64,000 nucleotides of DNA from Bondarzewia mesenterica (taxonomy: Eukaryota; Basidiomycota; Agaricomycetes; Russulales; Bondarzewiaceae). Made by a program: the position numbers and the translations under genes. This document shows positions 11,501 to 22,229 of the stretch, one piece after another. Where the stretch lies: the NCBI GenBank assembly GCA_004802705.1, contig SGPL01000135.1:1-64000 (forward strand), written 5' to 3'. The stretch's first letter is position 1. Each line of letters begins with the position of its first letter. A model generated the notes under the pieces. The model made no database searches and was not told where the DNA came from. It saw only the letters and a program-made list of their open reading frames with translations.

Positions 11501-12148
11501 CAGAAGTGCCACTGCCACAATGTTGGATGAGTGGGCTGGACCGATTCTGAAATGCACTTTGAACTACATACAAGCGTCCGTGCCCATTGAAGTCATTCAT
11601 CGCTGCTGAGGGTGTACTCTGCGGCATTTGGGCCACTCCTACTCCATGAAAACTCTGTCAGTTTAAATGTATTGTGAGAACAGAGATCTACTGACTTGCA
11701 CTATTCTGTCGCTGCCGTATTTGTTGCTGCCCAGCACGTAGTAGGTCTGCCCTGTCTGGACCATTTGCCATTACGTTTTCTGGGCCAATCCTGCTCTTCA
11801 AGTTTCTAGCATCCTCCTGAGCTAATCGAGCGGCGGCGTATGCTACATTGAAAGGGCGTTGATCGTGATCAGGTATACCGTACCTCCTGCGCATCGACCT
11901 GTTAGGAAAACGATGATGAGTTTCATGCTAGTTATCAACGAAAAAACAACGTACAGTTTGTAGTGCCGTTCCTTCCATCGCAGAAAGACAGTACGGCCAT
12001 TTCGGAAAATGAGAAAAACCATTAGGCAGGCGGCTCCCAGGATACAGAAGCTAAAGAACGACGAAAAGGCAGAGTTTGAGGCCGCTCTCCCGCGACCTAA
12101 AGGAACGGAGTTTCCAAGGATGTCAGATGAATCATAGTCTTGGGACAT
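8507..12148 (-). CDS. Membrane-anchored FG-repeat nucleoporin (POM121-like layout)
   Basis: Exons: 12148-11955, 11898 to about 11696, about 11654-11365, 11315-10643, 10587-10432, 10378-8507; about 1,129 residues. The N-terminus has one hydrophobic helix at about residues 28-50 (FFSFCILGAACLMVFLIF) followed by basic residues (RWKERHYKL). The middle is very basic, with NLS-like runs (SRRDKRRRKV, HRHRKRRQRK) and a conserved-looking block (KDPFCKGRRIGEEWEAHG, VLVKTDRPKFP, EKWYTEDEYQEAKERRELAW). From about residue 530 on it is Ser/Pro/Thr-rich with many FG motifs (FSFG, FGFG, VFG), ending FGKPTTGSSVFGSNAKPS. FG repeats form the transport barrier of the nuclear pore. The exon 2/3 junction does not close in frame at the best splice pair (gtcagt/cag); a 39-bp alternative, or a one-base error, would fix it. 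FG nucleoporin is certain; POM121-like is inference. Confidence 0.82.
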
Positions 12149-13674
12149 AGTGGGGCGGAATGAGAGAGGGAGAGCACGTCAGAATGCGGAGGACTTGAAG
12201 GGGCGGCACAGTGGCGGCGCCCACACGCGCCTGCCATCACTCGCGATCGCCCAATTTCACGCGGAGTTTAAAATGTGCCAAACTCAACGCGACGCCAATT
12301 TATTTTTTCATCCTTCGACCAACATTGTCGCTCACCAATACCAAATTCTTTTATATTCGCTCACTGCTAGCAAGATCTCAGCTCTCATATACTGTCATAT
12401 ATCGTTTACCACGCGCTCATGCCTAGGGACACGGCTCACAATGCCTTCGTCTCCTTACTAGTGAAGTGGAAGAGGGATTACTATGCGTGGTCCACGCTTG
12501 ACTGTCCTATGGTAAAGTGGTCATTCGAGTACTAAACCGTGTCATACATCTACCAATACCACCTTCTATGTATTTGTGAGTAATGCTGATATGTTCCTGC
12601 GATCCTCAATGTTGCGACTGTCTGTCGGAACTGAAGTTGCGCTCGACTTCGTTAGGTGTCTAAGCGATGATAATCAGCCATGAGTCGAATTTTGGTGTAC
12701 CGCCGTTATTTCTGCCCATCGCCAGTAAATTGAGTGAGCCTTTACATGATGATGATACGGTGAGTTTTTAATCATTGGAATACCAGTACTTCACCGCTTC
12801 CAGGTAGTTATCTTGCTTGCACAGTGTTTCATTCCGATATCAAGTAACCCGTCTCAACCTCCGTTGCTGACCATTTTCCGAAATCAGGTCGCATCTCTCC
12901 ACGACCAATCAAGCAGAGACAGTGTGTGATTTTCTATCAGCCCTCAAGATCTCATCGACATTTTTCCGATGGCAGGCATCGCATGCCATGCCGACCGCCT
13001 TAGGTGCCGAAGAAATGCGATGTATTACTGAGATTCAGCGTTGCAACCATATTATTCGGGAGTTATCGACAACTCATCCTCGTCTCTCACAACTTCGGGG
13101 GGGGGGGGGGGGATCTGGGGGGATTCGAGCCTAAATCATCCTGTTCGGAGCGAACAGCGCCTCCCGCGCTCCGATTACTGATTTACTCCGATAACACAGG
13201 GCGTCGTCGTGATCACTAACTGTTGGAGGGATCATGAAATCTCACTACAGTTGATATTGCCAGTGTAATATCTCAGTTGAAGTCGGAGGATGACTCGCCA
13301 GCGCCAGCATCAACTACAACGTGATCTCAACATCTTTCAAGCTTCGTCTTTCAATTTGTTTCTCGTCCTCCAAAACGTTTATCAGGCAAGATATGCGAGA
13401 CTATGAATCTACACAAACCCCTCCAGTCATCCTCGCTATTTACGTGAGGTTTCTGAGCTAACGCGATGGTCGGAAGATGAAGCAAGAAGCTTGAGCGTGT
13501 TGGACTCTTGGAGCGTGTTGGCCGGCGAGTTACTTATGAGAAAGGGTGGGAAATACTTGTCCGCAAAAGCCCGGCTCACCTCATACATATAAATGCCTTA
13601 GGACTCCGCTCCTTGGTTATCTCACAGTTTGCTACCGTCCCCAGCTCTGTTCTTTCTTCTTGCTTATCACTACA
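12149..13674. other. Divergent promoter region with a G16 tract
   Basis: A 1.5-kb stretch between two divergent genes (nucleoporin minus, cytochrome b5 plus). A run of 16 G lies at 13097-13112. Short ORFs only, none recognisable. Confidence 0.5.
13587..13594 (+). promoter_or_regulatory. TATA-like box of the cytochrome b5 gene
   Basis: ATATAAAT lies 80 bp upstream of the CYB5 ATG, followed by pyrimidine-rich sequence (TTCTTTCTTCTTGC) just before the start. This is a usual fungal core promoter arrangement. Confidence 0.5.
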
Positions 13675-14334
13675 ATGGCCTCCAAGGTTATCACTTATGA
13701 TGAGTTGAAGCAACACACCACTAAGGCAAGCATGTGGTTGCTCATTGCAGGAAAGGGTGCGCGGCCAATCATAGCGGGTATTTTTGTCCGAGTCTGACAA
13801 CTCATGACTTACAGTGTACGATGTTACCAAATTCCTTGATGAAGTATGCACTCTCGTTTTGTTCTCGTGTAGCTCATACCAATGTCTTGCGTGTTCAGCA
13901 CCCAGGAGGTGATGAGGTAGTCCTGTCTGAGTCCGGTATGTATCCACGCTGCTCATTTGACCGACACTGAACGGTTCGATGCAGGCAAGGACGGAACTGA
14001 GGCATTCGAGGATGTTGGACACTCGGACGAGGCCCGTGCGTTGCTGCCTGGCATGTTCATTGGTAATTTTGAGAAGAGCAGCGTGCGTCTCAAAATCCAC
14101 GAATATCGTTCCACTTCATAGGCTTACGTGGCATCTCTTAGCTCCCAACACTGAAACCAAACGGTTCCGCGGCTGCCGTGAACAACGCGGTCCAGCAATC
14201 ATCAAAGTACGTATCGCGTTCTAGACTCGATAACGTTATATATTAACATGTTACCTTGCAGTCTCGCGTACTTCGTTCCCCTCGCTGGCCTCGTTGCCTA
14301 CTTCGCGTACCGGTTCTACTCGGGCGCAGCATGA
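13675..14334 (+). CDS. CYB5: Cytochrome b5, ER tail-anchored
   Basis: Exons: 13675-13756, 13815-13843, 13899-13935, 13985-14082, 14142-14206, 14262-14334; 127 residues in frame throughout. It carries electrons in the ER membrane to desaturases, sterol enzymes and some P450s. The heme domain begins VITYDELKQHTTKASMWLLI and contains VYDVTKFLDEHPGGDEV, whose HPGG histidine is the first axial heme ligand. The second ligand is the histidine in EDVGHSDEARALL. After a short linker (LPTLKPNGSAAAV) comes the C-terminal membrane anchor (LAYFVPLAGLVAYFAYRFY) and a tiny lumenal tail (SGAA). In exon 5 the acceptor at ttag/CTC was chosen because the earlier atag leads to a stop codon. Length and order match the family. 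Confidence 0.95.
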
Positions 14335-14952
14335 TCTAGTCCTCCTCTTTTCCATCTTCTCACTCTCTTCGGATGCTCTGATTTTATTTCCTATTGTCGC
14401 TTCTGTTACGCTCACGTATTGAATTGTCTACTCCATACCATTGGAATCACTAGAAGATCCTTGCTGGCGTCAGGGCGTGTTGGCGATGATTGTGTTGTAT
14501 TGCTTTAATGGGTGATCGCGTTATGAAGAATATCAACACCGTATCAGTCGGCGAAATTTCAGGCGGAGCCCAGGACCAGCTGGGACCAGTCTCGAACCAC
14601 TGAGTCATCAGCGAATTGTCTCGATAAGTAACGCATCAATGCACTTGTAAGTTTGTGAACCCGGGTAATGTGCTGTATGCAGAGGAGTGGACAGTCCCTT
14701 TACCTCCATCGGCATACAAAAGCATTATACGATTAGTCTCATGTCAACGTATCCCGGAGGCCCGAAAGAAGCATACATATATTGCCTCCGTAAAGTTGGC
14801 AGGAACCAACAAATTCGTGCCGTGTTCTGTGGGAAGTGTACGTTCATATAAAGACGCAGATCGTCCAGTGAAGTTGCGAGCAAGAAAATCGTCGTAACGC
14901 CCTCGTACCAGATGCTAAATCAAGCTGACTCCTTTGTCCAACCAGCTGACGC
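14335..14952. other. Tail-to-tail spacer between CYB5 and cdc14
   Basis: 3' flanks of two converging genes. Short ORFs without resemblance to known proteins. No repeat seen. Confidence 0.5.
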
Positions 14953-16603
14953 CTACCCCAAGCCCCAGATCCCCGCCTTTCTCACTCCTTCCACAAGGGC
15001 ATCGATATTTCCGAGCATGTTCCCAAGGAGCTGCTTCTTCTCCTCTGTTGTCCGAACGACTCGGTAATCCTCAGGCGTGATGGCGTCCGTAGTTGCATCA
15101 TCAGATTCATGCTTGGAATCAGGTGTCCGCGGAATTGCCCTTTCGTAGTCCTCTGCATCAAGGTCAGACGACCTTTTGGACTTCGACATTGGTGCTGGCA
15201 GACTGCTCGTGCGAGAATGTCCTTTACTCAACCTAGCCAAAGGGACCTTCTTTGGTGTGACAGGAATAGCGTCCATGTCTTTCCGAAGGGGAGAGCGCAG
15301 CCTGGTGTCCGCGGCCGAGCGAGGAGGCGATTTAGGTGGCGTCTTCGGTAGATTGAAGGTAGGACTGGATGGAGGCACGGTGCTGGAGGAAGAAAGGGAT
15401 GACGTGGAGGATATTGATAAAGAAGATGAATGCGACGAGTTGGATGTGAATGAGTCATCCGAACTGGATGATGCATCTCGGAGCGGAGATCCATGAGGCC
15501 GGCTCTTGGGTTTCCCTTCCGAGATAATAAAGGGTGATGGGGATAGTGGCGTGACCGGGGTATTAGAGTCTGCCCTTGTCACAGATCCCAAAGCAGATGG
15601 CGAAGTTTCGTCCATGAGATAGAAATACAAGAATTCCAGACACTTCATCCTGTAAAAACACTGAATCATAGATTGACGGCAACTTTAGGATGCGCTCCAC
15701 CAACCTTACGTCTCGTGGAGTATTCACTCTTTTCAGAATTTTGACCACGATTTGCACGCCATTTAATTCTTCAAATGTCCGGAGTGCAGAGGAGAAATCA
15801 ACTAGAATGCATATTAAAGTGTCCAATACTGCAGAAGCCAGGGGAATTAGCGTCGGCATTCTTGGGGGGGGATGGCGTGCGAGACGGCGTGGATGGCGCA
15901 GATGATCCCGCGGCAGTTGTGGAGTCGGTGTTTGGCGACGGGAGGTGGCGGGAAACAAGAAGCAAGTCGAGTAGTACCTATGTGACGTCAGATGAAGAAT
16001 GCCGATTATCGGGGCGGGACAAACCTCGAGGGGATATTTCCGACCAAGAAATACTTTGCTGGATTCATGGGCCAAGGCTATGCCTTGGACGATGGATAGA
16101 CATTGGGTCAAGTGAGAGGACAGCGTGACCACTTCCGCCTCTCTATCAGCTGACAGGAACAAATAAGAAAACGAGCGTAATGGTACGGATCGATCGTACT
16201 CACGTCCTCGGGCGATGAGTCCCTCCAAGCGTGGGGTGGACCCGGCTATCCATGCAAGCATCCTGGAAGGAACTGCCAGAACTTGTGAGCAGCGAACGCT
16301 ATCAACGATCGTATCAACTGACCATTGCATTCAAACGTATCTTGAAGGGAACAAAAGATCTCTAAGATCTCATTGTTATTCGATGGTGTAAATATTTGGG
16401 CCACTAGCTGGTCTAGTTCTGTCAAAGCTTGTGATCTGCGCGCCGCCGAAGAATGGGTGGAAACCAACTGACCAAAGTGGGGGCATCAATCCTTTGTATT
16501 ATTCGGATAGCGAGACAAAGACACTTACGGTATCAAGAGAGTCCTGCAATGCTTCGGGCATAGCAAAAATAAGGTCATCCATGGCGAACGTCGTGGTGGT
16601 CAT
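14953..16603 (-). CDS. cdc14: SIN component Cdc14-like (septation network scaffold), one-base frame break
   Basis: Relative of S. pombe Cdc14 of the septation initiation network, the partner of the kinase Sid1; it is not the Cdc14 phosphatase. Exons: 16603-16529, 16467-16323, 16272-16204, 16149-16025, 15977-15705, 15649-14953. Family-typical pieces in order: SAARRSQALTELDQLVAQI, SLQDTFECNVPSRMLAWIAG, DREAEVVTLSSHLTQCLSIV, VLLDLL, SAVLDTLICILVD, FEELNGVQIVVKILKRV, and RMKCLEFLYFYLMDE at the exon 5/6 junction. The C-terminal half is Ser/Pro-rich and disordered (SKSPPRS-like stretches) and ends KKQLLGNMLGNIDALVEGVR. Exon 5 is one base too long: a run of eight G at 15864-15871 (C on the coding strand) breaks the frame, and seven would restore it. 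A homopolymer error is the likely cause. Confidence 0.85.
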
Positions 16604-16876
16604 GAAAGAAGCCAGACACGTTGAAAACGCAAGGCTGTGTTTGGGCTGTGTTGAGGTCACTTGCAGGCGCCTGTTGTGACGTATGGAACATTCTTTGACA
16701 GAATTTAACAGAAGTAAACAAAGTGAGCGCGTCTTATCACGTGTTCTTCTCTCTCGCGACGTGACCAAGTTGCTGACCTTCTGCGGACCCAGCGGCTCCC
16801 CGCGAATACCCAGGTTAACTTCAATGTTAGGGCCAGCATCGCAAGATTGATCCTTGCATCAACAACTGGAACAGCC
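16604..16876. promoter_or_regulatory. Shared head-to-head promoter of cdc14 and the FAH-family gene
   Basis: The two divergent start codons lie 273 bp apart, so both genes must share this short spacer. I see no clear TATA box. Confidence 0.45.
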
Positions 16877-18185
16877 ATGTCGCCTATTAGAACAGTAGGA
16901 TATTCACCCTCCTTGTTCAGACCAGGCCTTGATCACTTCTTTGCAGAACTGGACGCGTCTCGTACGTTTCGTTGCGACTGAGACGTCCCAGGTTCACATC
17001 GGCGAGCCTGTCAGTCCTACTCTTGATGGTGAAATGTTTCAACAGTTATAGCCATGACGTCCTGTTCTGAGACACAGGCTCTTTAGTTGGCTTGGCAATC
17101 AGTCAACGTATCCCAGTCAAAGCCTATGAGATCGTTGGCTCTGCTTTAAATCCTGATTCGCAAGTGTCATCGAAGGTGCTTACGGTGAAGGAGCTGTTGG
17201 CACCTTTGTCTCGAGACCAGATCAAGGTCGTGCGCTGTTTGGGGCTGAACTACGCTGACCATGCTGTTTGTGTCATCAATGACATTCATTGATATTGCCC
17301 AATCTCATCTCATCTATTTGAAACAGGCAGAAGCGAACCTTCCAAAGCCGAAGTACGTTGGTCCGTGAACATTGCCTAGCCAAACTAACGGCCCCCGACT
17401 GCAGTGCCCCCGTTTTATTTTATAAGCCCGTCACTGCAATCATTGGACCCAATGCTCCAGTGATCATACCCAGAGTGGCACAGCCAGTGGACAAAAATCT
17501 CCCCGACTACGAGGTCGAATTGACAATTGTAATAGGCAAGCCCGCGAAAGACGTTTCAGAGGCCGATGCACTTGATTACATCTTGGGGTACACCGCCGCA
17601 AACGATGTCAGAGATCTGAAGCGTTTTCTGATGAGTGCAACAAATCCTGACAATCATTCGCTTTAGGTCTCGTTTCGGTTCCATCAGATGAACGTCTCAC
17701 AGTGGGGATTCTCGAAGGGTTTCGGTAGGCCTGGCAGCATATGAATTTTGACTTGCTCATCTTCGTCGGATCCAGACAACACGTCACCGATTGGCCCTTG
17801 CTTGGTATCTGCAGCAGCTATCCCGGACCCACAAAGCATCGCTCTGAAGACGGTTGTTAACGGGCAGACTTTACAGGATGGCACTACAGCGTGAGTCATG
17901 GATCTTGTATAGGAACGCGCTCCGAGAGCCTGCTAATGAGACTGCCCGTCCAGTGATCAAATTTTCACCGTAAGGCAAACAGTGTCCTTCCTTTCTTCAG
18001 GGACTACACTCGAGCCTGGCACTATTATCATGACCGGAACGCCCAAGGGTGTCGGCTTCGTCAAGAAGCCTCCGCTGTATCTGAAACATGGTGATAAGAT
18101 GCAACTTTACATGGGAGAGGGAATTGGTTCACTGATCAACCCTGTTGTGGAGGAAGGAAAACCTACGCTTTCCGCGAAATTATGA
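16877..18185 (+). CDS. Fumarylacetoacetate hydrolase-domain protein (FAHD/acylpyruvase type)
   Basis: Exons: 16877-16894, 16947-17028, 17078-17265, 17327-17352, 17405-17606, 17667-17724, 17776-17890, 17954-18185; 306 residues, all in frame. The first exon holds only MSPIRT. Family signatures in order: NWTRLVRFVATET, VVRCLGLNYADHAAEANLPK, APVLFYKPVTAIIGP, LPDYEVELTIVIGKPAKD, ILGYTAANDVSFRFHQM, QWGFSKGFDNTSPIGPC, and GTTLEPGTIIMTGTPKGVGF. The acidic residues of DYEVELTIVIG and the Glu in the LNYADHAAEA segment are the usual metal ligands of the FAH fold. Members cleave or decarboxylate short diketo acids such as acylpyruvates, oxaloacetate or fumarylpyruvate. The exact substrate cannot be told from sequence. 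No targeting presequence is evident. Confidence 0.92.
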
Positions 18186-18287
18186 TCCGATACGAGTGTA
18201 ATATCGTTGCTCCGTAATCAGTGTACGACCAAAGGTCAGATCGCGTAAGGGAATATGAATACATGTTTTTCAATGAACTGCTTCACT

Positions 18288-20680
18288 TTACAAACCACCG
18301 AACGCGATGAACTTGGTGTTCATATACTCTTTAATCCCATGGCTCCCCTCACGTCCTGTAAGAAAGAATCTGAGCGATTTCGCGGAAAAGGAAGGGCTTC
18401 AATATTCTTACCGAGTCCACTCTCCTTGACACCGCCGAAGGGAATAACAGCCTGTGAGATCGCTCCAGTGTTCGTGCCGACCATCCCAACTTCCAAAGCC
18501 TCCGCCACCCTCCACACCCGCCCAACGTCCCGAGAGAAGAAGTATCCAGCCAAGCCAACATCGGTGTTGTTAGCAAGCTTGATAACCTCTTCCTCGGTCT
18601 CGAACTTCGTGAGGGCAGCCACAGGGCCGAATGTCTCCTCGTGGTTGATGATGGCGTGTGACGGTACTTCGGACAAAATGGTGGGGGCGAAGAACGAGCC
18701 AGCACCTTCGGGTCGGTCCCCGCCGATCAAAATCTGAGCACCCTTTGAAACAGCATCGTTGACGTGACCCTTGACCTTCTCAACCGCGCGGTCGTGAATT
18801 AAGGGGCCATGAGTACTATGTGAGGGAGCGTCAAGAACAAAGATCGTCGATGAATGAATGAATTTTTGTACGTTTTCTCGTCGAGACCATTGCCGACCTT
18901 GAAGGTCGCGACTCGATCAGCCAGGCGCGATGCGAATTCGGCATAAACAGAAGATTGAACGTAGATGCGGTTGGCACACACGCATGTTTGTCCAGACCCA
19001 CGGAACTTGCAGATAATAGCGCCTGCAACAACCTGAGTAATCAGTGTCTCAAAAAAAGAAGAACCCGTATACACTACCTTCCACCGCCTGATCAATGTCC
19101 GCGTCGTCAAACACGATGAACGGCGCGTTACCACCAGCCTCGAGGGATACCCTGTGAGCAGAAGACATCAGAATCGACCTTCGACCAGATCCATGAGAGA
19201 TACTTTTTGAGCGTGGAAGAGGCCATTCCGTAAAGGAGTTTTGCGACAGGAGTTGACCCAGTGAACGAAACCTTTTTGACAATCTTATTCTCACACAATT
19301 CTTTCGCGACTTCGCTGACGTTCTTCTGGGTAGTGACAACGTTGATAACACCATCCGGTACACCAGCACGTTTCGCAAGCTTCAAGAGATAAAGGATATT
19401 ATTAGATCATCTGTGCGAAGAACATGAAAAAAAATGACGGACCTCCGTCAGCGCAAGAGCGGAGAAGGGTGTCTCGGGAGGAGGTTTGATGACGGCCGTG
19501 CAACCAGCGGCTAGGGCGGCCCCCAGCTTACGAGTGATCATGGCAGAAGGGAAGTTCCAAGGAGTCAGAATTGAACTGGGGAGCAATCTAATTAGGAGAC
19601 TGTGAGAGATAAAGGGCAATTCTACACATACACGACACCTACAACGGAGTCAGATACTGATTTCCTGACTTTCTTTTCTCAACTCACCGATGGGCTGTTT
19701 GATGACAATGTTACGGACCCCGGGGAAAGCGGAAGGAATATGTTCTGGAAAAAAAAGTTCTGGCACTGGGGGCAGTGGATGTACAATAAACCCCACCTCC
19801 GTATGTTCTCACCGCCTCCTCAGCTGGAGTTTGAGGTGATTAGAAGTTTTCGACTTTTGACGATAAAGAAGACGAACCAAACCACTAGACGAAGAGTGTT
19901 CCAATGCTGTGACAGACTATGCGGAGGTACGAAGCAACGAACCTCAAGGAATGATGCACTGTACGCGTTCTCTCCCTTGATGAGACATGCTTGTCAGTTC
20001 TTGCCTTTGAAATGTGATCGCATTTGAACTTCACCTTTGCCTCCGCGAATGTTTTGCCGTTTTCAAGGGTCTGGATAACATGAGCACAAGATAATACGGA
20101 CAACACAAAATACGAACAATTATCCGTGCCAAATCTTCAGCATGCTCCTGCATAAGTTGAAAGTACTTGATGAGAATATCGTGACGGTGCTAAATAACAC
20201 GAGAGTGTAAGTGGATCAAATAGCAATCACCTCGACTCAAGGGTTACCTTGGCCGTGGTCTTTGACCAAGTCTTAAAAGCCTCTGCAGCAGCGTTGATCG
20301 CCTCTTTCGTCTCTTCGACGCCCATCTCAGGGATGGTTCCCAACTCCTCCTCGGTAGCGGGATCTATACGTCATATTCGTTCAAAGCATGTTAGTGAGAA
20401 AAAGAGACCTAATACTCACTGGTCACCATTATTTTCCCCCCACTCTTAGCGTCGATCCACTGTCCATTGACGAATCCTTGCGTTTTGATCAAGGACGAGT
20501 CCTTCAAGCCAAACTGTAGCACGGAATTAATGCCTTGCGGACTTAGTTGCGGAGCGACATGAAGTGACAGACCGAGGAGGTGCTTGCCATCCGGAAAAAG
20601 GCAACAGTTGGTTTGAGAACAAGAGTACTCCTCTGAAATTTTAGAGGAGGAGTCAAGAGACGAGCAAGAGAAGGTCGCAT
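18288..20680 (-). CDS. Succinate-semialdehyde dehydrogenase (ALDH5 family), 16 exons
   Basis: NAD(P)-dependent oxidation of succinate semialdehyde to succinate, the last step of the GABA shunt. Exons: 20680-20573, 20513-20420, 20363-20248, 20189-20118, 20070-20035, 19975-19943, 19884-19878, 19823-19797, 19744-19688, 19638-19632, 19575-19443, 19379-19204, 19151-19078, 19022-18872, 18815-18412, 18355-18288; 520 residues in frame. Motifs: [32 protein letters not shown] (cofactor), the general-base Glu in [10 protein letters not shown] (about 293), catalytic Cys in [13 protein letters not shown] (about 327), NHEETFGPV, and [14 protein letters not shown] near the end. Exons 7 and 10 are only 7 nt each. 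The first 30 residues are Arg/Ser-rich and lack acids, like a mitochondrial presequence. An internal Met (MASTSS) could start a cytosolic form. It converges on the FAH gene, whose stop is 102 bp away. Confidence 0.94.
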
Positions 20681-20877
20681 CCCAAATTGCAACATTCCGG
20701 CAGCGTCAACTTGGTGAACTTGCTCTCATGGGTTTTCGGCTTAAATGAAAGGTGACCAATGAGGTCACTCCCACGTGCATTTGGAAATCGGAATTTTCGG
20801 CCGACATGATTCTACAAGATATTCATGGTCACACCAATACTTAGAGTAAACACTAGTAAATGACGAAAAACGATCCA

Positions 20878-22229
20878 TCACCGCTTCGTTCCCTTTCCTC
20901 GGCCATCATGTCTCTTTGCATCTGGAATATCTAAAAATCCACCAAGCTCGAGTGCGTCTCGCGCTGCTTGATTAATGTGTTTGAAGCGATCTGGACCCAG
21001 ATGTATTCCGCCATAGTAGCGAGTGACGATCACCAGCACATTGTTCACGTCCTGCAACCAATAAATGTTGCATGGATGATCAGAAGACAGCAATAATGTA
21101 TTGACCCACCAAAATCTGGAGCAGATGGGCTAGACGCCCACCTGCTGCCGATTCGCCATCGTCGTCATTATCTGTCATGTTATATATCAACGTAAAGAAA
21201 TCCAAAGCACGGATGCGAACCTTGGTGCAGAACGGTACCAACTTGACAACGCCATGCATTGATTACAGGATGAGCGGCTCTCGCTATCCGTCGATCAGAC
21301 ATCAAGTACGAAATTATTACATGGACCTACCGCCCTGTCAACGCAAGGTGGCAGTATTGAAATGGGAAATACTGACCTGTGAAGGATCAGATATTCGGCA
21401 CGCACGCCCAACAAAGACGCTTTTGCGATCTATAATGGCTTCTGCTTCGACAATTTCTATGTTTTTTGGGAGTTCGGCCTCAGCGACGACACTTGACTCG
21501 GCACCGATTCCTGTGGGTTCTGATATAATAGTTGAGTCTATTCGCTCTCGCCGTTCCGCTTGACATTCCTTTGCATCCGCCCGCAAAAGTTCCCCGGCTA
21601 TTTGCGTACTGAGATGGTCTTCATACCACTTGGCAACCCTCTCTACCACGCTCTCCAAACCGTCAAATACGCAGACATTATCTGGAGCCCACTCTACACC
21701 GTTCATTGATATGAAAGTTTTAAGGATGGATCCAAACAACTCGGAATTGACACCAAAGGCGCCGATGTACCGAGAGAGCAATTGGAGCTGCGGTGGAGAG
21801 GTCGCCGGGTAGGACAAAGGAAGAGAGACCAATATCCGTAGTGGAACATCTTCATGAGGGGAAGGAAGCCTGATTCTATGATCTTACAGCTCGGAAGAAA
21901 AACAGGAACTGCCCACCTTAGGTTTACCTCATAACGTATCTTGTCCGAGCTGCGGCCGTCAACGGATCGGTCGACATCATCTCGATCATGGGATGGATGC
22001 CATGGTCGTATAGCATCGTCGCCATATATTGATTGCAGCACTGCACACAATAATCAATTACCAGGTTCAAAATGCACCAAACGAACGCACCGCCGAGTTC
22101 AGAAGCGACGGGCTCGCGATTGGGGTCGAGCAGCAATTCAGCAATAAAGTCATCGATAGCTTGGGAGCTGTCAAGGCTTTCCGATTGGGGTGAGGAATTG
22201 CGCGATGCAGAATGAGACATCGAAACCAT
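20878..22229 (-). CDS. YIH1: Yih1/IMPACT-like Gcn2 regulator
   Basis: Inhibitor of Gcn2 activation that competes for Gcn1, so it tunes the amino-acid starvation response. Exons: 22229-22091, 22040-21917, 21869-21377, 21326-21221, 21171-21110, 21051-20878; 365 residues, frame closed. The N-terminal RWD domain spans SIYGDDAIRPW, KIRYEVNLRLPSPHED, VPLRILVSLPLSYPATSPPQ and YIGAFGV. A linker with ELPKNIEIVEAEAI follows. The C-terminal UPF0029/Impact domain has DRKSVFVGRACRISDPSQ, AAHPVINAWRC, HQDNDDDGESAAGGRLAHLL and VLVIVTRYYGGIHLGPDRF. It ends in a basic tail (KRHDGRGKGTKR). There are two in-frame ATGs (22229 and 22220); either may be used. For exon 3 the acceptor tcag at 21870 was chosen because it restores LPSPHED before VPLR. 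Confidence 0.93.

Noticed and set aside
14953..16603. Cdc14 dual-specificity phosphatase
   Set aside because: No HCxxxxxR phosphatase motif; the sequence matches the unrelated SIN scaffold that shares the name.
16877..18185. FAH gene as true fumarylacetoacetase of tyrosine breakdown
   Set aside because: At 306 residues with the LNYADHAAEA signature it belongs to the shorter FAHD/acylpyruvase branch, not to the roughly 420-residue fumarylacetoacetase.
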